Positions 9,461 through 18,380 of a DNA stretch of 64,000 nucleotides are shown here, one piece after another. A program made the position numbers and the translations under genes. How positions within the stretch are numbered: position 1 is the first letter of the stretch; each line of letters opens with the position of its first letter. The DNA is taken from positions 26,342 to 90,341 of the forward strand of contig DASZNF010000038.1 of NCBI GenBank assembly GCA_035551355.1, in the 5' to 3' direction. This stretch comes from DATATV01 sp035551355 (GTDB taxonomy: Bacteria > Actinomycetota > Actinomycetes > Mycobacteriales > Pseudonocardiaceae). A model generated the notes under the pieces. That model had not been told where the DNA came from. It saw only the letters and a program-made list of their open reading frames with translations, and did not search any database.

Positions 9461-9522
9461 TGCGGGTCTCCTTCGGCATCGCCCCGGCGTCTTGACGCGT
9501 GCCCAGAGCCTACCTACCATCT

Positions 9523-9550
9523 CGCATCATGCAAGGCATTGCATGATGCG
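9523..9550. promoter_or_regulatory. Palindromic operator, copy 2 (ALDH / TPP enzyme divergent promoter)
   Basis: CGCATCATGCAA (9523-9534) and TTGCATGATGCG (9539-9550) form a perfect 12-bp inverted repeat with a GGCA spacer. Within it, 9536-9549 is identical to the reverse complement of 4563-4576. It lies midway in the 147-bp region between the GTG at 9460 and the ATG at 9608, an ideal place for divergent control. The IclR regulator at 5530-6399 is the likeliest binder, by inference from linkage. Confidence 0.7.
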
Positions 9551-9607
9551 CAATCCGACCAACCAACTCGCTGCGGTTCACAGCGGCGTCGATCGTGGAG
9601 GGCAGCC

Positions 9608-11395
9608 ATGGGCCTGACCGGCGCGCAGATCATCACCGACTACCTGGTGCGGGAACGGGTGCCCTACGCGGTGGGACTGTGCGGGCACGGTGACCTGGGC
9701 CTGCTGGACGGCCTGGTCGAGCGCCAGGACGAGATCTCAACCATCTCGGTGCACCACGAGTCGATCGCCGGGTTCATGGCCGACGCCTACTACCGCGTCG
9801 CGCACCAGCCGCTGGCCACGTTCACCTCGTGCGGGCCCGGTTCGGCCAATATGCCGATCGCCATGGGCTCGGCGCTGATGGACGACTCGGCGTTCCTGGC
9901 CATCACCGGCAATGTCGCCACCAGTCAGTTCAACCGCGGTCCGTTCCAGGAGGCCGGACGGCACTTCCAGGCCGACTTCCCCACCGCCGCCCGCCCGTAC
10001 GTCAAACGAAGCTTCCAGGCCACCCGGGCCGAACAGCTCCCGCTGATGCTGCGCCAGGCCTTCGCGCAGTTGCGCGGCGGCCGCCCCGGTCCGGTGCATC
10101 TGGACGTGCCGCTGGACGTGTTCGTGGAACGCACCGACGAACCGGTCCCGGAGCCCGCCGTCTGGGGCACCGACCAGGTGTCCACCCCCGCGGCCGGGCG
10201 GGCCGAGCTGGATGCCGCGTGCGCGCTGATCCGCGACTGCGCACGGGTGCTCATCGTGGCCGGATCGGGCGTGGCGGGCAGCGAGGCCGAGGCCGAACTG
10301 CTGGCCTTCGCCCGCGCCAACGGCTTTCCGGTGGCCACTTCCCCACTGGGCAAGGCCACCTTTCCCAGCAGTGATCCGCTGTCCCTCGGTTCGACCGGCC
10401 GCAACGGCACCTTCCAGGCCAATCACGCCGCCCGCACCGCGGATCTGGTGCTGGCCTTCGGCACCCGGTTCGACGACCGCGCCACCAGTTCCTGGCTGCC
10501 CGGCTACACCTATTCGTTCCCGCCGACCAAACTCGTGCACGTCCACATCGACGCGGTCGAACTGGGCCGTAACTTCCCGCCCACCGTGGGCATCCAGGCC
10601 TCCCCGCGCGAAGTCCTGCGCCAGCTTTCCGAACGTACGCCAGACTTTCCGGCCGGCGCCGAAGTACTCGCGACGCGACGACGCTGGCTGGCGGACCTGG
10701 CCGCCGCCCGGGACAGGTGGGCCCGGCACATCGAGCCGCACGAGTACTCCGGCGCCACCCCGATCCGGCCCGAGCGGGTGCTGTCCGAACTGCGCGACGC
10801 GCTGCCCGGCGACGGGGTCCTGCTCAGCGATGTGGGCGTGCACCACAACTGGATCGTGCAGAACTGGCGCACCGACGCCCCGCGAACCCTGTTGCAGAGC
10901 TGGGGTTTCGCGGCCATGGGGTTCGGCGTCGGCGGGGTGCTCGGCGCGCAGCTGGCCGCGCCGGACCGGCCCTCGGTCGCGGTGGTCGGCGACGGCGGAT
11001 TCCTGATGTTTCCCAGCGCGGTCGCCACCGCCGTGGAGTACGACATTCCGGCGGTGTGGATCGTGTGGAACAACGGCGGTTTCGTGTCCATCCGTGACCA
11101 GCAGTCGCTCTACTTCGGCGCGAGTCGCCAACTGGCCACCAGTTTCCGGCACGCCAAGGACCAGTCCCCCTACTCGCCCGACTTCGCCGCGCTGGCCCGG
11201 GGCATGGGCGCGGAGGGCCTGACCGTGACCGAGCCGGCCGATCTGGGTTCGGCGTTCAAGACGGCGCTGGATCTGCATCGTCCGGTGGTGGTGGACGTGC
11301 GGGTGGACGACGCGGTCGGCATGCCGTCCGCGGCCACCTGGGCACTTCCCCCGCTGGCTCATCCGGAACCGTCGTTCGGCTGGCCGGAAGCCTGA
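9608..11395 (+). CDS. Thiamine pyrophosphate-dependent enzyme, acetolactate synthase-like
   Basis: TPP enzyme of the acetolactate synthase/benzoylformate decarboxylase superfamily, 595 residues. The N-terminal PYR domain has the activating Glu in VHHESIAGFMADAYYR (about residue 50). The middle domain is about 190-330. The C-terminal PP domain has the Mg/TPP motif GDGGFLMF, closing with NN in IVWNNGG. It could decarboxylate a 2-oxo acid, perform a carboligation, or cleave an acyloin; the sequence does not decide. A real biosynthetic ALS would normally sit with ilv genes, which are absent. GGAGGG precedes the ATG at 9608. It heads the six-gene plus-strand operon of the island. Confidence 0.88.
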   Translation: MGLTGAQIITDYLVRERVPYAVGLCGHGDLGLLDGLVERQDEISTISVHHESIAGFMADAYYRVAHQPLATFTSCGPGSANMPIAMGSALMDDSAFLAITGNVATSQFNRGPFQEAGRHFQADFPTAARPYVKRSFQATRAEQLPLMLRQAFAQLRGGRPGPVHLDVPLDVFVERTDEPVPEPAVWGTDQVSTPAAGRAELDAACALIRDCARVLIVAGSGVAGSEAEAELLAFARANGFPVATSPLGKATFPSSDPLSLGSTGRNGTFQANHAARTADLVLAFGTRFDDRATSSWLPGYTYSFPPTKLVHVHIDAVELGRNFPPTVGIQASPREVLRQLSERTPDFPAGAEVLATRRRWLADLAAARDRWARHIEPHEYSGATPIRPERVLSELRDALPGDGVLLSDVGVHHNWIVQNWRTDAPRTLLQSWGFAAMGFGVGGVLGAQLAAPDRPSVAVVGDGGFLMFPSAVATAVEYDIPAVWIVWNNGGFVSIRDQQSLYFGASRQLATSFRHAKDQSPYSPDFAALARGMGAEGLTVTEPADLGSAFKTALDLHRPVVVDVRVDDAVGMPSAATWALPPLAHPEPSFGWPEA

Positions 11396-11405
11396 GGAGG
11401 CGGCG

Positions 11406-12410
11406 TTGAAAGCACTGCTCAAGACCGCGCCCGGCAACGGAAACCTGGACTGGGCCGACCGTCCGGAGCCCCGACCCGGCCCCGGCGAGGTGCTGGTGGA
11501 ACTGGTGGGTGCCGGTCTGTGTCACACCGACACCGGCATGATTACCGGCGCCTACGGACCCGACAGTGGTTACACCCCGGCCTTTCCGCTGGTGCTGGGC
11601 CACGAATTCCTCGGCCGGGTCGCGGAAACCGGGGCGGGTGTGGACCTTCCGGTCGGCAGCCGGGTCGTCGGCAGCGCGCATCTGACCTGTGGCGAATGCG
11701 TCTGGTGCCGCCGCGGCCGCTCCATGCTGTGCACCCGGCGGCAGGTGCTGGGACTGGACGTGGACGGGGTGTTCGCCGAGCGATTCGTGCTGCCCGCCCG
11801 CAACCTGGCCGTGCTGCCGCCCGATCTGCCCGACCAGCTGGCGGTGCTGGCCGAACCGTTCGCGGTGGCCGTGCACGCGGTCGAGGTGGCGCGGCCGGCC
11901 GAGACCGAGGACATCTGCGTGCTCGGGCCGGGCCCGGTCGGTCTGCTCACCCTCGGCGCACTGGCCGGACAGCGGGTGACCGTGGTCGGCCGGCCGGCGG
12001 ACGCCGCCCAGGCCGACCGGGCCCGGGCGCTCGGCGCGGCCGAATTCGTCACCGCACAGGCGGAAGTCGAGGCGCTGCGCGGCCGGTTCGACGTGGTGTT
12101 GGAGACCGCGGGAACGGCCGCCGCGGTGACCACCGGAACCCGGCTGCTGGACCAGGGCGCCCGGCTGATCTGTGTCGGCCTGCCGGCCGAGGAATCCCGG
12201 TTCTCCTCGGCCCAGCTGGCCTGGAACGAGCAGACCATCACCGGCTCGCGCGGCTACGACCTGTCCACCTGGGCCTCGGTGCCCGGCCGGCTGGCCGCGG
12301 CGCCCGGGCTGGCCGACATCGTCACGCACACCGTGCCGCTGGCCGATATCGAGCACGCGCTGCACCTGGTGGAGACCCGGCAGGCGACCAAGGTCCTGCT
12401 GCACCCCTGA
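11406..12410 (+). CDS. Zinc-binding alcohol dehydrogenase (MDR family)
   Basis: Zinc-dependent medium-chain dehydrogenase, 334 residues, oxidising an alcohol or polyol with NAD(P). Catalytic zinc ligands are visible as Cys in GLCHTD (about residue 39) and the GHEF motif. The structural-zinc lobe is complete, with four Cys in CGECVWCRRGRSMLC. The coenzyme fold shows VLGPGPVGLL. The start is TTG at 11406, supported by AGGAGG five bases upstream and a 10-base gap after the TPP enzyme stop. Threonine-, sorbitol- or erythrulose-type substrates are all possible. Confidence 0.9.
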   Translation: MKALLKTAPGNGNLDWADRPEPRPGPGEVLVELVGAGLCHTDTGMITGAYGPDSGYTPAFPLVLGHEFLGRVAETGAGVDLPVGSRVVGSAHLTCGECVWCRRGRSMLCTRRQVLGLDVDGVFAERFVLPARNLAVLPPDLPDQLAVLAEPFAVAVHAVEVARPAETEDICVLGPGPVGLLTLGALAGQRVTVVGRPADAAQADRARALGAAEFVTAQAEVEALRGRFDVVLETAGTAAAVTTGTRLLDQGARLICVGLPAEESRFSSAQLAWNEQTITGSRGYDLSTWASVPGRLAAAPGLADIVTHTVPLADIEHALHLVETRQATKVLLHP

Positions 12411-12449
12411 AACCGGCACCCCTGAAACCGACGCGGAACGACTCGGAAG

Positions 12450-13934
12450 GTGACGAGGTTGAGCGGACAACAGCCGCACAGCACGGATGTCGTCGTCGTG
12501 GGCGGCGGCAACGCCGGATTCACCGCGGCGCACGCCGCCGCCGAGCGCGGCCGACGGGTGGTCCTGCTGGAACGCGCCCCACGGGACCTGGCCGGTGGCA
12601 ACAGCTACTACACCGCCGGCGCCACCCGGATAGTCCACAACGGACTCGACGATATCCGGGATTTCGTCGAACCCGACGAGCGGCACGCGCGCACCACCGT
12701 GCCGCCGTACTCGGCCGAGGAGTTCAGCGCCGATCTGGTGAAGGTCACCGAGGGCCGGAACAACCCCAGGATGACCGAGTTGCTCGTCGACGGCAGTGGC
12801 GACACGATCCGCTGGCTGGCCGGCAAAGGCGTGCGCTACCGGTTGATGTACGAACGTCAGGCCTACGCGCGGGCCGACGGCAGCTACCTGTTCTGGGGCG
12901 GGCTGCACGTCGGCAACGTGGACGGCGGGATCGGCCTGATCACCGACCACACCCGCATCGCCGAGACCGAAGGCGTGGACATCCGTTATGGCCACACGGT
13001 TTCCGGGTTCGACACCGAGGGTGGCGCGGTCACCGGCGTGCACTACACCACCCCAGACGGCGGCGCCGGCGAGTTGCGGGCCGAGTCGGTGATCGTCACC
13101 TCGGGCGGATTCGAGGCCGATCCGGCCATGCGGGAGAAGCACCTCGGCCCCGGCTGGGCCAACGCGAAGGTCCGCGGCACGCCCTACAACACCGGCGAAC
13201 TGATCTTCGCCGCGCTGGACCTCGGCGCGGCCCGTGGCGGCGACTGGTCGACCTGTCACAGCGTGGCCTGGGACGCGTTCGCCGAACACAACGAGAGCAA
13301 CCGAGAACTCACCAACCGGCTGACCCGGCAGAGCTATCCACTGGGCATCGTGGTGAACCTCGAGGGTCACCGGTTCGTCGACGAGGGCGCGGACTTCCGC
13401 AACTACACCTATGCCAAGTACGGCAAGGAAATCCTCGGTCAGCCCGGCTCGGTGGCGTTCCAGCTCTTCGACGCCGACCTGCGCCCGCTGCTGCGCACCG
13501 AGGAGTACGACATGCCCGGCATCAGTGTGGTGCGCGCGGACAGTCTGGCGGAACTGGCCCGCGGCATCGACGTCGACCCGGCCGCGCTGACCGCGACCGT
13601 GAAGGAGTTCAACGAATCCATCTCCGGCGGCGAGTTCGACCCGACCGTGAAGGACGGCCGCCGCGCCGCCGTCACCCCACCCAAGAGCAACTGGGCCGCG
13701 CCGATCCGGCGCGCGCCCTTCTACGCCTACCCGGTGACCTGCGGCATCACCTTCACCTTCGGCGGATTGGCGGGTGATGACGACGGTCGGGTGCTGCGCC
13801 CGGACGGTTCGGCCATCCCCGGGCTGTTCGCCGCCGGGGAAGCACTCGGCGGCCTGTTCTCCGGCAACTATCCCGGCGGCTCCGGCCTCACCGCGGGCAT
13901 GGTGTTCGGCCGCCGCGCGGGCGCGGTCGCCTGA
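12450..13934 (+). CDS. TcuA-like FAD-dependent dehydrogenase (tricarballylate dehydrogenase family)
   Basis: Flavoprotein of about 491-494 residues that resembles FAD-dependent tricarballylate dehydrogenase TcuA more than the flavoprotein at 6414. Seen are the N-terminal GGGNAGFTAAHAAAERG, the GGNSYYTAGATR loop, VTSGGFEADPAMREKHLG, and the C-terminal TCGITFTFGGLAGDDDGRV with GLFAAGEALGGLFSGNYPGG. TcuA oxidises tricarballylate to cis-aconitate and needs TcuB for reoxidation; no TcuB-like gene is here, so another tri- or dicarboxylate-like substrate and another electron acceptor are likely. Start is GTG at 12450 or, better supported by GGAAGG spacing, TTG at 12459. It is immediately followed by a carboxylate-type transporter. 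Confidence 0.82.
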   Translation: MTRLSGQQPHSTDVVVVGGGNAGFTAAHAAAERGRRVVLLERAPRDLAGGNSYYTAGATRIVHNGLDDIRDFVEPDERHARTTVPPYSAEEFSADLVKVTEGRNNPRMTELLVDGSGDTIRWLAGKGVRYRLMYERQAYARADGSYLFWGGLHVGNVDGGIGLITDHTRIAETEGVDIRYGHTVSGFDTEGGAVTGVHYTTPDGGAGELRAESVIVTSGGFEADPAMREKHLGPGWANAKVRGTPYNTGELIFAALDLGAARGGDWSTCHSVAWDAFAEHNESNRELTNRLTRQSYPLGIVVNLEGHRFVDEGADFRNYTYAKYGKEILGQPGSVAFQLFDADLRPLLRTEEYDMPGISVVRADSLAELARGIDVDPAALTATVKEFNESISGGEFDPTVKDGRRAAVTPPKSNWAAPIRRAPFYAYPVTCGITFTFGGLAGDDDGRVLRPDGSAIPGLFAAGEALGGLFSGNYPGGSGLTAGMVFGRRAGAVA

Positions 13935-13988
13935 CCTCGATTCCCCTGTCCCCCAACGTATCTCTCCTCAACGAAGCGGAAGACGATC

Positions 13989-15371
13989 ATGACAATCAAC
14001 GACAACCCGGCGCACCTCACCCCCGACAAGAAGGCCGTCCGCATCGCCGTGTCCTCCGGCGTGGTCGGCACCGCCGTGGAGTACTACGACTTCTTTGTCT
14101 ACGGCACCGCCGCGGCGATCGTGCTGAACAAGCTGTTCTTCCCGACCTTCTCCCCCGCGCTGGGCACCCTGGCGGCGTTCGCCACCTTCGCCATCGGCTT
14201 CGTGGTACGACCGATCGGCGCGATCGTGCTCGGTCACGTCGGCGACCGGGTGGGCCGCAAGAAGGCGCTGGTGTTCTCGCTGCTGCTGATGGGCGTGGCC
14301 ACCATCGCCATCGGCTTCCTGCCCACCTATCGCACCGCGGGCGTGGTCGCGCCGGTCCTGCTGGTCACCCTGCGCCTGGTGCAGGGCCTGGCGCTGGGCG
14401 GCGAATGGGGCGGGGCCACGGTGCTGGCCAGCGAGTACGCCGAGCGGGAGAATCGCGGCTGGCTGGCCTCGTTCGTGCAGACCGGTTCACCGATCGGGCT
14501 GCTCATCTCCTCCGGCGCGTTCGCCCTGGTGGGGCTGGGATCCGATGCCTGGGTGGCCGACTGGGGTTGGCGGATTCCGTTCCTGGCCAGCGCGGTGCTG
14601 GTCGGGATCGGACTGTGGATCCGGTTGCGCATCATGGAATCCCCGGAGTTCAAGCGGGCCACCGCGGCCGGTGAGATGTCCGAACGACCCCCGATCATCG
14701 AGGTGTTCCGGGATTCCTGGCGGCAGGTGCTGATCGCCATCGCCATCCGGTTCTCCCCGGACATCGGCTTCTACATCGCGGCCACGTTCCTGGTCAGCTA
14801 CGCGGTGACCACGGAGCACTATCACGAGGGAGACATCCTGGCCTGCGTGGCGATCGCCGCGGCGATCGAGGTGTTCACCATCCCGTACTTCGGCCGGTTG
14901 TCCGACCGGTTGGGGCGCAAGAAAGTCTACATCGCGGGCGTGGTTTTCTGGCTGCTGCTGGCGTTCCCGTTGTTCGGGCTGATCTCCAGCGGTTCGGTGT
15001 TCCTCTGCGGCATCGGCGTGGTGCTGGCCCTGGCCATCGGGCACAGTTCCACCTGGGGCCTCGGCGCGGCGATCAACTCCGAGTTGTTCCCGACCCGGTA
15101 CCGCACCACCGGCGCGGCGCTGGGCCTGAACGTGTCCAACATCATCGGCGGTGGTCCCGCGCCGTTGATCGCCTCGGCGCTGGTGCTGGTGGCCGGGGGC
15201 GGATCGTGGCTGGTGTCGCTGTACATCATCGTGGCCGGCCTGCTCAGTCTGATCGCCGTCATGGCGATGCGCGAGACCCGCAACCTGGATCTGTCCGTCG
15301 ACTACACCCGTAAGTCCCCGGCGACCCGCGAGTCCGACCCGGTCCGTGAGGTCGAAGGGCAGGCGCGGTGA
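13989..15371 (+). CDS. MFS transporter, metabolite:H+ symporter (MHS) family
   Basis: Twelve-helix proton symporter of the MHS branch (relatives import citrate, shikimate, proline/betaine, 4-methyl-o-phthalate or tricarballylate), 460 residues. Family signatures are the N-terminal GTAVEYYDFFVYGTAAA, the loop GHVGDRVGRKKAL, the RLVQGLALGGEWGGA motif in helix 5, and the second-half GRLSDRLGRKKVYIAG. It most likely imports the carboxylate substrate of the island. Its position right after the TcuA-like gene parallels tcu operons, where a TcuC transporter follows. The next gene starts on a GTGA overlap with its stop. Confidence 0.92.
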   Translation: MTINDNPAHLTPDKKAVRIAVSSGVVGTAVEYYDFFVYGTAAAIVLNKLFFPTFSPALGTLAAFATFAIGFVVRPIGAIVLGHVGDRVGRKKALVFSLLLMGVATIAIGFLPTYRTAGVVAPVLLVTLRLVQGLALGGEWGGATVLASEYAERENRGWLASFVQTGSPIGLLISSGAFALVGLGSDAWVADWGWRIPFLASAVLVGIGLWIRLRIMESPEFKRATAAGEMSERPPIIEVFRDSWRQVLIAIAIRFSPDIGFYIAATFLVSYAVTTEHYHEGDILACVAIAAAIEVFTIPYFGRLSDRLGRKKVYIAGVVFWLLLAFPLFGLISSGSVFLCGIGVVLALAIGHSSTWGLGAAINSELFPTRYRTTGAALGLNVSNIIGGGPAPLIASALVLVAGGGSWLVSLYIIVAGLLSLIAVMAMRETRNLDLSVDYTRKSPATRESDPVREVEGQAR

Positions 15372-16312
15372 CGGTCCTGGTGACCGGCGGCGCCGGATTC
15401 CTCGGCCGGGCGGTGGTGCGCGCGTTGGCGGACCTCGGCGAGCAGGTGGTGAGCTTCGACCGAGCCGCGACCGGCGCGCCACTGCCCGCCGGGGTGACCG
15501 GGATCAGCGGCGACATCACCGACCGGCCGGCGCTGGAAACGTTGCTGCGCAAGCACAGGGTGACCGAGGTGGTGCACGGCGCGGCCATCGTCGGGGTCAC
15601 CGCGAGCGTGGCCGGGCTGGCCGATGCGGTGCGAGTCAACATCGACGGCTCGGTCGCGCTGTTCGAGGCGGTCACCCGGGTCGGCGGCGTCCGGCGCCTG
15701 GTCGACCTGTCCTCGGAGGAGACCTACGGCCATTTCACCGCCGACCCGATCCCCGAAGACGCCCCGACCCGGCCCATTTCCCCTTATGGCATAACGAAAC
15801 ACGCGGTGGAGGGCCTGGGCAGGTACTACGCGGACCAGCACGCGCTGCCATACGCCGCGGTGCGCCTGTGCTGGGTCTACGGTCCGGGCTTCCCACGCCG
15901 GCGGCTACCCCAGCCGTGGCTGGAGGACGCGGCCGCCGGGCGGGCCAGCAACCTCGCCCGGGGCGGCGATCAGCGCATCGATTTCACCTACGTCGACGAC
16001 GCCGTCAACGGCATCCTGGTCGTGTTGCGCGCCAAGCAGCCGACGCACGACGCGTACAACATCGCCACCGGCGAGGCGACCGGAATCCGTGCCCTGGCAA
16101 CGGAAATCGCCGCGCTGTGCCCCGGCTGGCAGGTCGATCTCGGCCCCGGCCCGCTGGACATGGCCCCCGGTGTGGCCGCCGCCGACAAGGGCGCCCTGGA
16201 CATCACCCGGGCCCGCGCCCTCGGCTACGCCCCGCGCGTCCCGCTGGCCGAGGGCCTGGCCCGCACGCTGGCCGCCATCACGACCCCGCAACCGACAGGG
16301 AGCATGCCGTGA
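15368..16312 (+). CDS. NAD-dependent epimerase/dehydratase (extended SDR)
   Basis: Extended short-chain dehydrogenase of 314 residues. It has the Rossmann loop GGAGFLG at residues 7-13, the catalytic Ser region DLSSEETYG, and the Tyr-Lys pair in SPYGITKHAVEG. The family epimerises, dehydrates or oxidises nucleotide sugars, but in catabolic operons with TIM-barrel isomerases, members also oxidise free sugars or sugar acids. GTG at 15368 overlaps the transporter stop (GTGA), so it is part of the operon. Substrate unknown. Confidence 0.87.
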   Translation: MTVLVTGGAGFLGRAVVRALADLGEQVVSFDRAATGAPLPAGVTGISGDITDRPALETLLRKHRVTEVVHGAAIVGVTASVAGLADAVRVNIDGSVALFEAVTRVGGVRRLVDLSSEETYGHFTADPIPEDAPTRPISPYGITKHAVEGLGRYYADQHALPYAAVRLCWVYGPGFPRRRLPQPWLEDAAAGRASNLARGGDQRIDFTYVDDAVNGILVVLRAKQPTHDAYNIATGEATGIRALATEIAALCPGWQVDLGPGPLDMAPGVAAADKGALDITRARALGYAPRVPLAEGLARTLAAITTPQPTGSMP

Positions 16313-17166
16313 CCACTCCGCTCGCGCTCGGCGGCACCACCTACAGCTGGCTGCACCAGGCCCCGTTGTCCGAGGCCATCGACGGCCTCGCCGCGGCCGG
16401 CTTCCGGCAGATCGAGATCACCACCGCGTCGCCGCACCTGCAGGCCACCGCGTTCGGCAAGTACGAACGGCACGAACTGCGCCGCACCCTGACCGCCCGC
16501 GGCCTCACCGTCACCTCCACCAATCCCGGTTTCCTGGACATCAACCTGATCAGTCCCAGCAACGACTTCCGCGACACCAGCGTGCGCGCCATCCTGGCCG
16601 AACTGGAGCTGGCGCACGACCTGGAAGCCCCGATCATCATCCTGATCCCCGGCCGCAGGCACGCGCTGTCCCCGGCGCCGGAGCAGGCGTGCCGCTGGTG
16701 GCTGGACCAGGCCCTGGCCATCCTGCTGGCCCGAGCCGAGCAGCTGGGCGTCACCATCGCGTTGGAAACCAGCCCCTACGGTTACCTCGGCGACGCCCGC
16801 TCCCTGGCCGAGCTGGTCGACCACGTCGACTCGCCGAACCTCGGCATCGCCTACGACGTGGCCAACACCATCAACACCGAGGACCCGGCCGAGGGGGTGC
16901 GCACCGCCGGACACCGCATCCGCCTGGCGCACATGAGCGACACCTGGCGCGACCGGTGGGCCCACACCTCCCCCGGCCGAGCCGAGGTCGACTTCGAGGC
17001 CTACGCGGAAGCGTTGCGCGCCAACGACTTCACCGGCGTCACCATCTTCGAGCTGATCGACCTCGAACCGCCGCTACCCCGCCTGCACGACGACATCGCC
17101 ACCTTCGAGAAACTCGGCTGGTCCCGCGCCCACACCGGCACCCGGCCCGGCCGGGCCGGTCAGTAA
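16309..17166 (+). CDS. Sugar phosphate isomerase/epimerase-like TIM-barrel protein
   Basis: AP-endonuclease-2-like TIM barrel (xylose isomerase-like superfamily), 285 residues, predicted metal-dependent isomerase, epimerase or dehydratase of a sugar or inositol-type compound. Metal-ligand candidates are Glu in QIEITTASPHL, Glu in ALETSPYG, Asp/His in YDVANTI and LAHMSD, and the last Glu in IFELIDLE. GTG at 16309 overlaps the epimerase stop as GTGA and has CAGGGAG upstream. It ends the island operon; its stop overlaps the stop of the convergent ESX-type gene by 7 bases, so two transcription units meet here without a terminator gap. Confidence 0.85.
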   Translation: MTTPLALGGTTYSWLHQAPLSEAIDGLAAAGFRQIEITTASPHLQATAFGKYERHELRRTLTARGLTVTSTNPGFLDINLISPSNDFRDTSVRAILAELELAHDLEAPIIILIPGRRHALSPAPEQACRWWLDQALAILLARAEQLGVTIALETSPYGYLGDARSLAELVDHVDSPNLGIAYDVANTINTEDPAEGVRTAGHRIRLAHMSDTWRDRWAHTSPGRAEVDFEAYAEALRANDFTGVTIFELIDLEPPLPRLHDDIATFEKLGWSRAHTGTRPGRAGQ

Positions 17167-18380
17167 CCGACGTAGGAACCGCCGTCGGCCACCGAGGCCA
17201 CCCCCGGCACCGCCGAGATCGAGCCGTACCGGGCGATCGCGTACCGGACCCCGGCGATGATGTTGTCCACCGGATTCATGATGTTGTCGTGCCCGGCCAG
17301 CTTGTAGGCGTTGAAGGTCGAGTCGATGGTCTGCATCAGCCCCATGGACGGGTGCCCGGCGGCCGCATTGGCGTCCCAGCCGTTGACCGCCCCGGGGTTG
17401 CCACCGGACTCGTGCTCGATGATCGTGTACAGGTCGGCGGGGCTGATCTGGCTGGTGTCCACGCCGTTGGCCTGCAGGATCTGCAACGCCTGCTGGATCC
17501 AGTCGTTGACCTGACCGGACGGCGCGGGCACGGACAGGCCGCCCTCCACCGGAATACTCGCCGAACCGGCGGTCGAGCCGGTGTAGGCGGCGGTGGTGCG
17601 GATCGCGGGCGTCGCGGGCGTCATGCGCCGGCCCATCACCGCGGGCCGCATCGCGCCCAACGGCGTGCCCGCCCGGCGGATCAGCGGAGTGGACAGCGAC
17701 TGCGCCGGGGTCGCGGCCGTCGCCGGGGTGGCCGGCTGGGCGTCGGTCAGCAGGGCGCCGGTCGGGCCCTTCTGCTGCTCCGGGAACTGCACGACCGTCC
17801 GGCTCAGCGCAATCCCGACGCCCTTGGGCGCGTTGATCCCGTCGAACGCCTTCTCCTGGTCGGACACCTGCGCGAACACGCCGGACAGCTCGGTCAGCTC
17901 CGAGCCGATCGAGCTGACCACCTTCTGCAGGTCCGACCCGGTTTCCTGGCACAGCCCGGCGATCGCCGACATCCGCTGGCCGGGGTCGGCGTACGGATTG
18001 GCCGCGTCCCAGCTCCTGGCCTCCGACAGCAACCACTCACACCGGGTGGACGCCCAGTTCTGGTAGCCCTCGATCGCGGTGGCCGCCTGGTCCATGGCCT
18101 TGCTGGTCTGGGTCAGCGCCTGCGACATCGAACCACCCGCGGTGATCAGCGACCCCACGTAGTTGGTAAAAGCCGTGGCACCCGCACCGGTCCACTGCCC
18201 GTGCAGCTGATCACTGGTCCCGGTCAGCGCGGTGCCCGAACTGGTGTACTGGTCCGCCGCCTGCTGCCAGCGGGTCGCCAGCTCCCGCATGGTGTTCGGA
18301 TCCGCGGTGCTGATGGTCTTCATCGCGTCCGCGACCGACTGCCCACCGGGCAGGGCCGCGACGTCATCCCCAACACTCAT
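17160..18380 (-). CDS. WXG100-like protein with C-terminal lytic transglycosylase domain
   Basis: Probable type VII (ESX) secretion substrate, 406 residues. The N-terminal ~100 residues are helical and WXG100-like (MRELATRWQQAADQY, QWTGAGATAFTNYVGSL). The middle is a helical then Ala/Pro/Thr-rich linker. The last ~110 residues form an SLT/goose-lysozyme-like domain with the catalytic Glu in DLYTIIEHESGGNP, then HPSMGLMQTIDSTF and a repeated IAGVRYAIARYGS motif. No Sec signal is present, consistent with ESX export. The upstream small gene overlaps it by ATGA, as ESX partner pairs do. It likely cleaves peptidoglycan outside the membrane. The secretion route is inferred. Confidence 0.85.
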   Translation of the reverse strand: MSVGDDVAALPGGQSVADAMKTISTADPNTMRELATRWQQAADQYTSSGTALTGTSDQLHGQWTGAGATAFTNYVGSLITAGGSMSQALTQTSKAMDQAATAIEGYQNWASTRCEWLLSEARSWDAANPYADPGQRMSAIAGLCQETGSDLQKVVSSIGSELTELSGVFAQVSDQEKAFDGINAPKGVGIALSRTVVQFPEQQKGPTGALLTDAQPATPATAATPAQSLSTPLIRRAGTPLGAMRPAVMGRRMTPATPAIRTTAAYTGSTAGSASIPVEGGLSVPAPSGQVNDWIQQALQILQANGVDTSQISPADLYTIIEHESGGNPGAVNGWDANAAAGHPSMGLMQTIDSTFNAYKLAGHDNIMNPVDNIIAGVRYAIARYGSISAVPGVASVADGGSYVGY

